From an uncultured bacterium (GTDB lineage Bacteria > Spirochaetota > Spirochaetia > Sphaerochaetales > Sphaerochaetaceae): a stretch of DNA of 22,288 nt. A program made the translations under genes and the position numbers. Shown piece after piece: positions 15,777 through 22,050 of this stretch; positions within the stretch are counted from its first letter, which is position 1, and each line of letters opens with the position of its first letter. Where the stretch lies: assembly GCA_905215015.1 (NCBI GenBank), contig CAJMOS010000045.1:1-22288 (forward strand), read 5' to 3'. The notes beneath the pieces are model-generated. The model was not told the origin of the DNA and ran no database searches. It saw only the letters and a list, made by a program, of their open reading frames with translations.

Positions 15777-16871
15777 TTATTGTACCTCGATGAGGAATTC
15801 GTGCTTGAAGCTGAAGCCCCAGCCGTTGCCCTCACGTTGTTTCGCATAGCCGTTTTCGATTTCCATCTTGTTGTCGATGATGGCGTCAATCCAATCGAAG
15901 CTTTCCGAGCCGTACGGATTGGGTATTGTCGCGAGTAGGGGCACATCGTAATCTTTGTAGTAATGGGGCAGACATGGAATCTGGTAGGCATTGGCAAGCA
16001 ACGCACTGTTTCGCCATCCCTCGACTCCGCCAAGGCGTAGCATGTCAGGTTGCCAGAGGTCCAGCGCATTGCGGCGGATCAATTCTTTCAGCGCCTCAAG
16101 GTCGTATTCGCGTTCGCCCATTGCCAGACTGATTCCGGTCTTGTTACGGATAATCTGGTAGCCAGCGAAGTCCTTGTTGGAGACAGGCTCCTCGAACCAG
16201 TGGATGCCAAGAGGCTTGACCGTGTCGGAGAGTTTGATGGAATCGCTGACGGACATGCCTTGGTTTGCGTCCATCATGATTTTCACTCCGGGACCGAGAG
16301 CCTCACGACATTTGGTCAGGCGCTCGATGTCGCGTTCCATGTCGGGACTTCCCACCTTGACCTTGACTGCCTGGAAACCACGAGCCTTGTAGGCGGTTAC
16401 CTCGTCGAGCAGTTCCTCAAGTGTGTAGTTGATCCATCCACCACTGCCGTACACGGGAATCTTCTTCCCGTTGGTTCCAAGCAGTTTGTAGATAGGTTGC
16501 CCGAGGTATTTGCCCCAAGCATCCCACATCGCAACATTGATGGCACCGTAGGCCCAACGTTGCAACCCAAGGGAGCCGAAGTACTCGGTCTCGATATCCC
16601 AGTCCTGTTGCAGCTTGACCGTCTGGTTGATCGCATAGCCGCGTTCCAAAACGAACTTCCTCAAGTCCTTCAGACATCCCTCGATGGCGTTGGGGCTGTA
16701 GTGAAATGCCAACAGGTATCCCTGCCCGATTACCCCGCCGGCCGTTTCGAGTTCCACCACGTAGAATTTGATGGCGGGAATATCGTGTGTTGAGTCCGCA
16801 ATCGGGCGGGAAAGCTTGCTCAGTGCGCTGTAGATACGCACATCCTTGATCATCAGTTTTGCATTTTGCAT
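15777..16871 (-). CDS. Enolase-superfamily sugar-acid dehydratase, second copy (mandelate racemase type)
   Basis: Predicted Mg2+-dependent dehydratase or epimerase of a sugar acid. The 364-residue protein has the classical mandelate racemase set. Base motif is Lys170-x-Lys172 (KVKVG). Metal ligands are Asp201 (DAN), Glu227 (WFEEP) and Glu253 (MGE). The Asp276 and His303 (LPHYY) pair is also present. The active site therefore differs from that of the + strand paralogue at 11598, which has KxH and SDPV; they are not recent duplicates. AAGAGG 7 bases upstream fixes the start. It follows dctM by 25 bases. It could act on galactarate, glucarate, talarate, fuconate, galactonate or related acids; I cannot choose among these from motifs. 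Confidence 0.87.
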   Translation of the reverse strand: MQNAKLMIKDVRIYSALSKLSRPIADSTHDIPAIKFYVVELETAGGVIGQGYLLAFHYSPNAIEGCLKDLRKFVLERGYAINQTVKLQQDWDIETEYFGSLGLQRWAYGAINVAMWDAWGKYLGQPIYKLLGTNGKKIPVYGSGGWINYTLEELLDEVTAYKARGFQAVKVKVGSPDMERDIERLTKCREALGPGVKIMMDANQGMSVSDSIKLSDTVKPLGIHWFEEPVSNKDFAGYQIIRNKTGISLAMGEREYDLEALKELIRRNALDLWQPDMLRLGGVEGWRNSALLANAYQIPCLPHYYKDYDVPLLATIPNPYGSESFDWIDAIIDNKMEIENGYAKQREGNGWGFSFKHEFLIEVQ

Positions 16872-16896
16872 GTTATGCCTCTTCCATCAGGAATTA

Positions 16897-18177
16897 TCAG
16901 TACACCAGGTTTACCAACCAGGTGGAGAAGAACGGTGTATAGGTCAAAAGAAGCAGGCATCCCAGCACGAGTGCGTAGAAAGGAACTGCTTCTTTCAAGA
17001 ATTTGTCAAAACGACAACCAGTCACCCCGCAGGTGACGAAAATCATCGTGCCCATCGGAGGTGTAAGCGAACCAAGCAGGTTGTTGAAGACAAAGGTCAT
17101 GGCAAACTGGATTTCGTCAATCCCATAGGCCTTCGCAATTGGTGCCAACAGCGGGACCAGAACGATCATGGTAGCATTGCCTTCGATGAACATGCCGACG
17201 ATGATCAGGAAAACATTGACGAACAGCAGAAACAGGTACTTGTTCGAAATGACGGAAACAACCGCCTCTGTCAGGGTCTGCGGCACGCGTTCTCTGGTCA
17301 GGAACCAGGCAAACGAGCTTGCCGCGCCGACAATCAGCATGATGCCGGCCGTGGTTTGCACCGTGTCGATGATGGCGTTCCAGATGCCCTTCAGGTCTAG
17401 TTCCCGGTAAGCGAATCCCAGAACCATGGCATAGACAATCGAGACGGCTCCCGCCTCGGTCGGGGTGAAAATGCCCAACCTGATGCCGCCGATGATGACA
17501 ATGGGCAGGCAGAGAGGGAAGAACGCACCCTTGAGGGCCTTCCACATCTCCTTTCGGGACAGTTTCTCGGTGCGGATAGGTACATAGCCACGCCGCTTCG
17601 ACATGACCGACACGAGAACCATCATGCTGATACACAGCAACAGGCCTGGGCCGATGCCGGCGACGAACAGCTTGCCGATGGAGACATTGGCGATACATCC
17701 ATACAAGATCATGCCGATCCCCGGGGGAATCAGCGGAGTTATCATGGCGCTCATGGCGGTCACGACCGTGGAGAACTCTTTCGAATATCCCTGCTTCTCC
17801 ATTTCCGGGACCAGCATCTTCGCCTCCATGGCTGCGTCTGCCAGCGCGGAGCCGGACAGGCCTCCCATCAGGGTGGAAAGCAGGACGTTGACCTCGGCGA
17901 GCCCTCCGGCCATCCGTCCAGTGACCAGCGAGCAGAATTCCATGACACGACGGGTGACGCCGCTATTGTTCATGAATACGCCACTGGCGACAAAGAAAGG
18001 AATTGCCAGCAGGGTCGAGTTCTGGATGCCGCTCGCTACCCTCTGGGCGAAAATCATGCTTGGAACGGGGGAGTGGAGGAAATAGACCATGCTACCGGCA
18101 AGCACCGCGATAAACACCGGTACATTGATGAACAAACAGACGAGCAGCACTATTGCACACAATCCAATCACACCCAT
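16897..18177 (-). CDS. dctM: TRAP transporter large permease DctM
   Basis: Large membrane subunit of a TRAP transporter, which uses the sodium or proton gradient to import the solute delivered by DctP. Start ATG 18177 is set by GGAGG 8 bases upstream; it overlaps the DctQ stop by 10 bases. The frame extends to 18276 without a site. The 426-residue product has the normal DctM length and is almost wholly hydrophobic, with a dozen or so membrane segments. Family motifs visible are VASGVFMNNSGVT, LLSTLMGGLSGSALADAAME, TAMSAMITPLIPPG, and NLLGSLTPPMGTMIFVTCG near the end. The operon context points to a sugar acid as the solute. Confidence 0.95.
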   Translation of the reverse strand: MGVIGLCAIVLLVCLFINVPVFIAVLAGSMVYFLHSPVPSMIFAQRVASGIQNSTLLAIPFFVASGVFMNNSGVTRRVMEFCSLVTGRMAGGLAEVNVLLSTLMGGLSGSALADAAMEAKMLVPEMEKQGYSKEFSTVVTAMSAMITPLIPPGIGMILYGCIANVSIGKLFVAGIGPGLLLCISMMVLVSVMSKRRGYVPIRTEKLSRKEMWKALKGAFFPLCLPIVIIGGIRLGIFTPTEAGAVSIVYAMVLGFAYRELDLKGIWNAIIDTVQTTAGIMLIVGAASSFAWFLTRERVPQTLTEAVVSVISNKYLFLLFVNVFLIIVGMFIEGNATMIVLVPLLAPIAKAYGIDEIQFAMTFVFNNLLGSLTPPMGTMIFVTCGVTGCRFDKFLKEAVPFYALVLGCLLLLTYTPFFSTWLVNLVY

Positions 18178-18692
18178 TTGGTTTCCTCCGTATTGACTGT
18201 AGCTGCTTGGGGATGCGCTAGAGCCCAGAGCTCTGGAATCGAGACCGCCAGATATTGGATGATCATCAACAAGCAACTCAGCGGCATGATTCCATAGATG
18301 AAAGCGCAGGGGATGGAAAGTACCGATGTGGTCTTGTCTGTGCGGATGAACATGGCGACCATGGCGGAACTTTGCACGAGCAGATACAGCAAGGTGACGA
18401 CTACGACCATTGCGACAACCAGGGAGTCCACCAGTTTTCCTTTACGGGAGAAATGGTCATACAGGCTGGTGATGGAGACGTGCATCTTTTTCCGGAAGCA
18501 GGCGATTCCACCAAAGAAGACGACCCACAGGAACAGCCCCACTTGGACTTCTTCTTCCCAGACAAACGGATTGTGGAACGCATAGCGCATCAACACGCCA
18601 CAAAATGTCACGAAGACAATCACTGCGAAGGACAATCCCGCGATATACAAGTCGAGATTAAGAATGATGTTTTTGATGTTTTTCTTATCCAT
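18168..18692 (-). CDS. dctQ: TRAP transporter small permease DctQ
   Basis: Small membrane subunit that partners DctM. The 174-residue protein has four hydrophobic segments (about 13-33, 50-66, 87-110, 129-152). Family features include RYAFHNPFVWEEEVQVGLFLWVVFFGG and the charged loop CFRKKMHVSI. An AGGGA sequence 6 bases before the ATG supports the start. It lies 57 bases after the dctP stop, and that gap holds a near-perfect hairpin. Its end overlaps dctM, the usual QM arrangement. Confidence 0.93.
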   Translation of the reverse strand: MDKKNIKNIILNLDLYIAGLSFAVIVFVTFCGVLMRYAFHNPFVWEEEVQVGLFLWVVFFGGIACFRKKMHVSITSLYDHFSRKGKLVDSLVVAMVVVVTLLYLLVQSSAMVAMFIRTDKTTSVLSIPCAFIYGIMPLSCLLMIIQYLAVSIPELWALAHPQAATVNTEETKWV

Positions 18693-18710
18693 ACAATGTC
18701 CCTAGGAAAT

Positions 18711-18738
18711 GACTGCCCCGGGAATTCCCGGAGCAGTC
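18711..18738 (-). repeat. Hairpin between dctP and dctQ
   Basis: Bases 18711-18738 form a 28-base near-perfect palindrome: GACTGC...GCAGTC outside and CCGGGAATTCCCGG inside, with one mismatched pair (C18717/A18732), so 13 of 14 positions match. In the minus-strand transcript it begins 11 bases after the dctP stop. No T run follows. I read it as a 3'-protecting or partly terminating structure that lets dctP be expressed above dctQM. A dimeric DNA-binding site cannot be excluded. Confidence 0.65.
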
Positions 18739-18749
18739 TGGAAAACCTC

Positions 18750-19796
18750 TTATTTTCCGGTTCCGGCGATGATGCCTTTGACTCTTTCATAGAGGCCTGG
18801 AGTCCATTTGCCTTTGATTTCTGGGTATTCGTAGAATGCTGCAGCCGCTTTCTGGAAGGCTGCTTTCTCATCGGCGGTCGGCTCGTAGATTTTCACGCCC
18901 AAGGCTTCCAGATTTTTTCTGGACTTGGTCTCAAGATCCTTTGCCTGGTTGTTGTTGAAGAGTCCCGCCTCGTTCGCGGAGTCGACCAGCATTTTCTTCT
19001 GTTCGTCGGTCAGACTCTGGAAGAAAGTCTCACCCGTGCACCAAGTGGTGAAGTTCTTGATATGTCCATCGAGAATCAGGTACTTGGCCACTTCTCCGAA
19101 CTTTCCGCCGTCAAGGACGGTGAGCGGGTTCTCAAGTCCATCAACAACGCCCTGTTGCAGGCTGGTGTAGACTTCGCCAAGAGCCATCGGAGTCGGCGTT
19201 GCACCGAGGGCCTCGAATCCCTTGATGAAAACGATGGAGGAAGCGACGCGAATCTTCATGCCTTTCAGGTCAGAGGGGGAATGCACCGGTTTGATGGTCA
19301 TGGTGTGTCGGTCGCCGTAAATCCAGTTGGAGGAAAGGACTCGCAGTCCGTTCTTCGCCAGCTTGTCGACCTGTTCCTTATACCAATCGCTTTCGACCAG
19401 TTTCCAGCAATCATCCCAGCTTTGGAAGAGGTACGGTCCGAAGACGATACCAAAATCGGGGACACCACGTTCCGCATAGAAACCACCATCGGCGATGGTG
19501 ACCACCGGGGCTCCGGCAATCATCTGGTCGATCAGATCGGTCTTGGAGCCGAGCTGGGATGAGGGGAACAACTCGATTTTCATCGAGCCGCCGCTTTTTT
19601 CCTCGAGCAGTCTCTGCCATTCGTGGCATGCCAGATCAATCGGTTCTCCCGGGTTGTTCTCATAGCCGATCTGGATGGTAATCGGCTTTGCCACGCTTGA
19701 GGCTGCCCCGCCTTTCTGCTGCTCATTTGCACCACCTGCAAACAGCATGGATGCGGTAACCATGCACAGGCCAACCATTGCAACAAGTTTCTTCAT
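18750..19796 (-). CDS. dctP: TRAP transporter periplasmic solute-binding protein DctP
   Basis: Periplasmic receptor that captures the substrate for the DctQM permease. The 348-residue product has a Sec signal peptide (KKL then a hydrophobic core, ending SMLFAGG near residue 22) without a lipobox cysteine. Mature-domain features are PGEPIDLACHEWQRLLEE, MKIELFPSSQLG and DLKGMKIRVASS, with Arg183 as the conserved carboxylate-binding residue. PMALGEVYTSLQQGVVDGLENPL follows. The arginine predicts a ligand with a carboxylate, fitting a sugar acid. AAGGAG before the ATG is a strong ribosome-binding site. It is the second gene of the operon, 15 bases after the alcohol dehydrogenase gene. Confidence 0.95.
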   Translation of the reverse strand: MKKLVAMVGLCMVTASMLFAGGANEQQKGGAASSVAKPITIQIGYENNPGEPIDLACHEWQRLLEEKSGGSMKIELFPSSQLGSKTDLIDQMIAGAPVVTIADGGFYAERGVPDFGIVFGPYLFQSWDDCWKLVESDWYKEQVDKLAKNGLRVLSSNWIYGDRHTMTIKPVHSPSDLKGMKIRVASSIVFIKGFEALGATPTPMALGEVYTSLQQGVVDGLENPLTVLDGGKFGEVAKYLILDGHIKNFTTWCTGETFFQSLTDEQKKMLVDSANEAGLFNNNQAKDLETKSRKNLEALGVKIYEPTADEKAAFQKAAAAFYEYPEIKGKWTPGLYERVKGIIAGTGK

Positions 19797-19811
19797 GTTT
19801 TTGCTCCTTTT

Positions 19812-20837
19812 TTATTCCATCTTGACGATGGCTTTGAACACTTTGCCTCGAAGCTGTTCCCACTTGCGGAAAGCTTCCTCTGATTCCGCGAACGTCGCTT
19901 GGTGGGTGATCATCCCACAAGGATTGACCAATCCTGACTCGATGGCGGAGATCACTTCCTCGAAATCGCTGGGGAAGGCGGCCCGGCTGTCAAACAGTTC
20001 GGTTTCCCGGACGTGGAAAGCGGTGCCGTCCAAGGAAATCGCCTTGGATGAGATGCCGACCCATACCATCCTGCCTCCATGGCAGAGCATGTTGAGTCCT
20101 TGCGCCATGGACAGGTTGTTTCCGGTCGAATCGATTACGATGTCGGCAAGTTGGCCATGCGACCATTTGCGGACCCTTTCTTCATAGTCGCTGGCATTCG
20201 GGTCAAACACGTCGGAAAGACCGAACTCTTTGGTGACAAAAGCACGGCGGTTTGGATCGGGATCCGCCAGTGCGACATGGGCTTTCTTGACGTGTCCGGC
20301 CATCAATGCGGCACCGGTACCGATGGGGCCAGCTCCCAGAACCAGCACATCGTCGCCTTCACGGGCACCACTTCGCTCGACCGCATGGGTACTTATGGAA
20401 AGAGGTTCCACAAGTGCCGCAAGGGACGCATCGACCTTTTCTTCTATTTTGACCAGATGGTCCGCAGGTGCGACGAAATAGTCTGCAAGAGCTCCGTCGC
20501 GATGGACACCATATACGCTCAGGTGGTCACAGCAGTTGGTCTTTCCTTTCCTACAGGGCTTGCAATTTCCGCAGGAGAGGTAGGGCATCAGGACAACTTT
20601 GTCTCCTTCGGAGAATCCGCTTCCTCCCTGGATGCTGACGACCCTTCCACAGACTTCATGTCCAAGAATACGGGGATAGGAAAGGAGTGCGTTCTCGCCC
20701 CTATAAGAATGGTAGTCTGAACCGCAAATGCTGACCGCGATGGGTTTGACGAGCGCCCAACCCGTAGAGAGGATCCTCGGTGCCGGGGCTTCATGCATGA
20801 TCAGGCGGAAGGGTTGTTCCAAAATCAATGCTTTCAT
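19812..20837 (-). CDS. Zinc-dependent alcohol dehydrogenase, resembling L-galactonate 5-dehydrogenase (LgoD/YjjN)
   Basis: A medium-chain dehydrogenase that likely oxidises a sugar acid with NAD+. In the 341-residue protein, catalytic zinc ligands are Cys38 (ICGSDYH), His60 and Glu61 (GHE). Structural zinc cysteines are at 89, 92, 95 and 103. The nucleotide motif is GAGPIG (168-173). Compared from memory with E. coli LgoD, it shares the patterns YPRILGHEVCG, TNCC followed by SVxGVHxDG, and LVEPLSISTHAV. This makes an L-galactonate, L-idonate or L-gulonate 5-dehydrogenase a fair guess; sorbitol dehydrogenase-like enzymes are the alternative. It is the first gene of the operon, about 80 bases downstream of the TTGACA-N16-TATTAT promoter. 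Its own Shine-Dalgarno sequence is weak (GAAGCGAA region). Confidence 0.87.
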   Translation of the reverse strand: MKALILEQPFRLIMHEAPAPRILSTGWALVKPIAVSICGSDYHSYRGENALLSYPRILGHEVCGRVVSIQGGSGFSEGDKVVLMPYLSCGNCKPCRKGKTNCCDHLSVYGVHRDGALADYFVAPADHLVKIEEKVDASLAALVEPLSISTHAVERSGAREGDDVLVLGAGPIGTGAALMAGHVKKAHVALADPDPNRRAFVTKEFGLSDVFDPNASDYEERVRKWSHGQLADIVIDSTGNNLSMAQGLNMLCHGGRMVWVGISSKAISLDGTAFHVRETELFDSRAAFPSDFEEVISAIESGLVNPCGMITHQATFAESEEAFRKWEQLRGKVFKAIVKME

Positions 20838-20847
20838 ACTTGGTTCG

Positions 20848-20896
20848 CTTCTGATATATTAATTTCCCCAAACTGCTAAGATAAAAGTATCAGAAG
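20848..20896 (-). repeat. Inverted repeat in the operon leader
   Basis: CTTCTGATA (20848-20856) and its exact reverse complement TATCAGAAG (20888-20896) are separated by 31 bases, all within the untranslated leader of the minus-strand operon. The left arm includes an operator-like TGATATATTA (20852-20861, one mismatch to TGATATATCA). The pair may be two operator half-sites, or a leader stem that ends about 10 bases before the start codon. Confidence 0.5.
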
Positions 20897-20916
20897 TTGT
20901 TTCCTCCAAACATCTT

Positions 20917-20946
20917 TGATAATATATCACAGTTGATATATGTCAA
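20917..20946 (-). promoter_or_regulatory. Operon promoter TTGACA-N16-TATTAT overlapped by operator motifs
   Basis: On the minus strand a consensus -35 TTGACA (plus-strand 20941-20946) is spaced 16 bases from TATTAT (20919-20924), a strong sigma-70 promoter for the nine-gene operon. Operator-like sequences cover it: TGATAATATATCA (20917-20929, an inverted repeat of TGATA) lies across the -10, and TGATATATGTCA (20934-20945) lies across the spacer and -35. This layout predicts repression by the divergently encoded GntR protein or another factor recognising the same motif. Confidence 0.7.
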
Positions 20947-20988
20947 TAGAAAAGTGAAGGTAATGTTAAATAGTCAAATGGTTTTGTT

Positions 20989-21017
20989 TGAATACGTGAA
21001 AATTTTACGCGTATTCA
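20989..21017. repeat. 29-base imperfect inverted repeat in the control region
   Basis: TGAATACG (20989-20996) and CGTATTCA (21010-21017) are exact reverse complements around an AAAATTTT-containing centre, with most inner positions also paired. It sits midway between the two divergent promoters and differs in sequence from the TGATATAT motif. It could be a site for a second regulator such as a catabolite-control protein; nothing in the sequence names it. Confidence 0.45.
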
Positions 21018-21018
21018 C

Positions 21019-21043
21019 TGATATATTCCTTATTGATATATTT
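21019..21043 (+). promoter_or_regulatory. Two TGATATAT operator-like motifs upstream of the GntR gene
   Basis: TGATATATTC (21019-21028) and TGATATATTT (21034-21043) each match eight of ten positions of the TGATATATCA palindrome. They are direct repeats 15 bases apart. They lie about 40-60 bases upstream of the -35 of the regulator gene, a position suited to autoregulation or to looping with the sites at 20917-20945. Confidence 0.5.
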
Positions 21044-21081
21044 GGCTTGTAGAAAGAATGCCATTTTATGCCATTCTCTCG

Positions 21082-21110
21082 TTGCAAGAGTCAAATTGGC
21101 AATCTACAAT
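21082..21110 (+). promoter_or_regulatory. Promoter of the GntR regulator gene
   Basis: TTGCAA (21082-21087), a 17-base spacer, then TACAAT (21105-21110) form a good sigma-70 promoter on the plus strand. The start codon follows at 21138, with AAGAGGG (21127-21133) as ribosome-binding site. It points away from the operon promoter, making a standard divergent regulator/operon arrangement. Confidence 0.6.
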
Positions 21111-21137
21111 ATTTTGAAATGAAGAAAAGAGGGTGTC

Positions 21138-21782
21138 ATGCAAGGGCAAACACAGAAAATAACCGCATATTCGTATCTGAAGGAGAAATTGCTCAATTGT
21201 GAATATAAGCCCGGGCAATACCTCAATGAGAAGGAGATTGTCCAGTCCAGTTGTTTTGGACGGACGCCTGTTCGGGAAGCTCTCATCTTGTTGCAGGCGG
21301 AGAAGTTGGTAGAGGTAGTGCCTCGGAAAGGTACCTATGCGCGTTCCATCAACCGTTCAGAGGTGGTGGACATGTATGAGTTGCGGAAGCTGATTGAACC
21401 TGCCATTCTCGAAAAGTACCTGACTAATATCGACTTGCAGAAACTGGAGATTCTCGACCAGAAACTCAAGGAGACTCTGGAATCCGAAGCTCAGGACGAG
21501 CGAAAATTCAATGAGCTTGACATTGCGTTCCACCGCTTCCTTGCCAGTGCGAGCCGATGCCAACGCATCATCGCCACACTGGAACCGGCCCTGCAGGAAA
21601 GCTATCGAATTTCCATGTACAACAACTTGAACGGGACGTCAAACAGCATGGAGCGCACCTATCAGCAACACCATGATGTGGTCTCCGCCATCATAGCCGA
21701 GAACCGTGGTCGGGCGAAGGAGGCTCTTTTGGTCCATCTGAATGCCAGCTTGTTCTCCTCACTCGCCTCTCTGAATACCTGA
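21138..21782 (+). CDS. GntR-family transcriptional regulator, FCD (FadR-type) subfamily
   Basis: Likely substrate-responsive regulator of the neighbouring operon. The 214-residue protein has an N-terminal winged helix (about residues 8-70) with the recognition stretch FGRTPVREALILLQAEKLVEVVPRKG split over helix and wing. The C-terminal all-helical FCD domain shows Asp128 and His132 (LDIAFHRF), His178 (QQHHDVVSAI) and His200 (HLNASL), which match the metal-binding residues of this subfamily. FCD domains bind organic and sugar acids, in line with the context. It is transcribed divergently from the operon over a control region full of TGATATAT motifs, the probable binding sites. Base composition is low compared with the left block (25 GC of 60 in the row 21181-21240). 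Confidence 0.9.
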   Translation: MQGQTQKITAYSYLKEKLLNCEYKPGQYLNEKEIVQSSCFGRTPVREALILLQAEKLVEVVPRKGTYARSINRSEVVDMYELRKLIEPAILEKYLTNIDLQKLEILDQKLKETLESEAQDERKFNELDIAFHRFLASASRCQRIIATLEPALQESYRISMYNNLNGTSNSMERTYQQHHDVVSAIIAENRGRAKEALLVHLNASLFSSLASLNT

Positions 21783-21789
21783 TATGGAA

Positions 21790-21819
21790 GGGCCACGGCC
21801 CCTATACAAGCCGTGGCCC
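21790..21819. terminator. Hairpin between gntR and copA/copZ
   Basis: GGGCCACGGC (21790-21799) pairs perfectly with GCCGTGGCCC (21810-21819) around a 10-base loop, 7 bases after the gntR stop. It lies between converging genes, so it may act on both strands. Neither side has a T run, so it could instead be a stability element or a Rho-assisted end. Confidence 0.55.
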
Positions 21820-21840
21820 GGGAAATGCTGCCGGTCAGGG

Positions 21841-22050
21841 TCAGTTGATGCTGACGACCTCGTACTCCTGGTCGGTGACCGCCTTGGTCAGGACGGCGTC
21901 GTCGACCGGGGCGTCCATCGTCACGACAGCCTCGCCCTTGACGTGGTCGGCCTTGGCGCTGGTCACATGGTCGATGCTCTCAAGAGCCTTCTGGACGCGT
22001 GCCTCGCAGTGGCCGCACATCATTCCGTTGATCTTCATTGTCTTGGTCAT
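21841..22050 (-). CDS. copZ: CopZ-like copper chaperone, possible separate product from an internal start
   Basis: Starting at the ATG at 22050, the same frame as the copA tail gives a free 69-residue protein, the normal length for CopZ. It begins MTKTMKINGMMCGHCEARVQKAL, with metal-binding Cys residues in MxCxxC form, followed by a typical beta-alpha-beta pattern. AAGGAG (22060-22065) lies 9 bases before this ATG, an arrangement as good as that of any gene in the window and not expected by chance inside a coding linker. CopZ would deliver Cu(I) to CopA. The evidence fits either a nested gene giving both fused and free forms, or a remnant of a once separate copZ whose upstream stop was lost. 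Confidence 0.6.
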   Translation of the reverse strand: MTKTMKINGMMCGHCEARVQKALESIDHVTSAKADHVKGEAVVTMDAPVDDAVLTKAVTDQEYEVVSIN

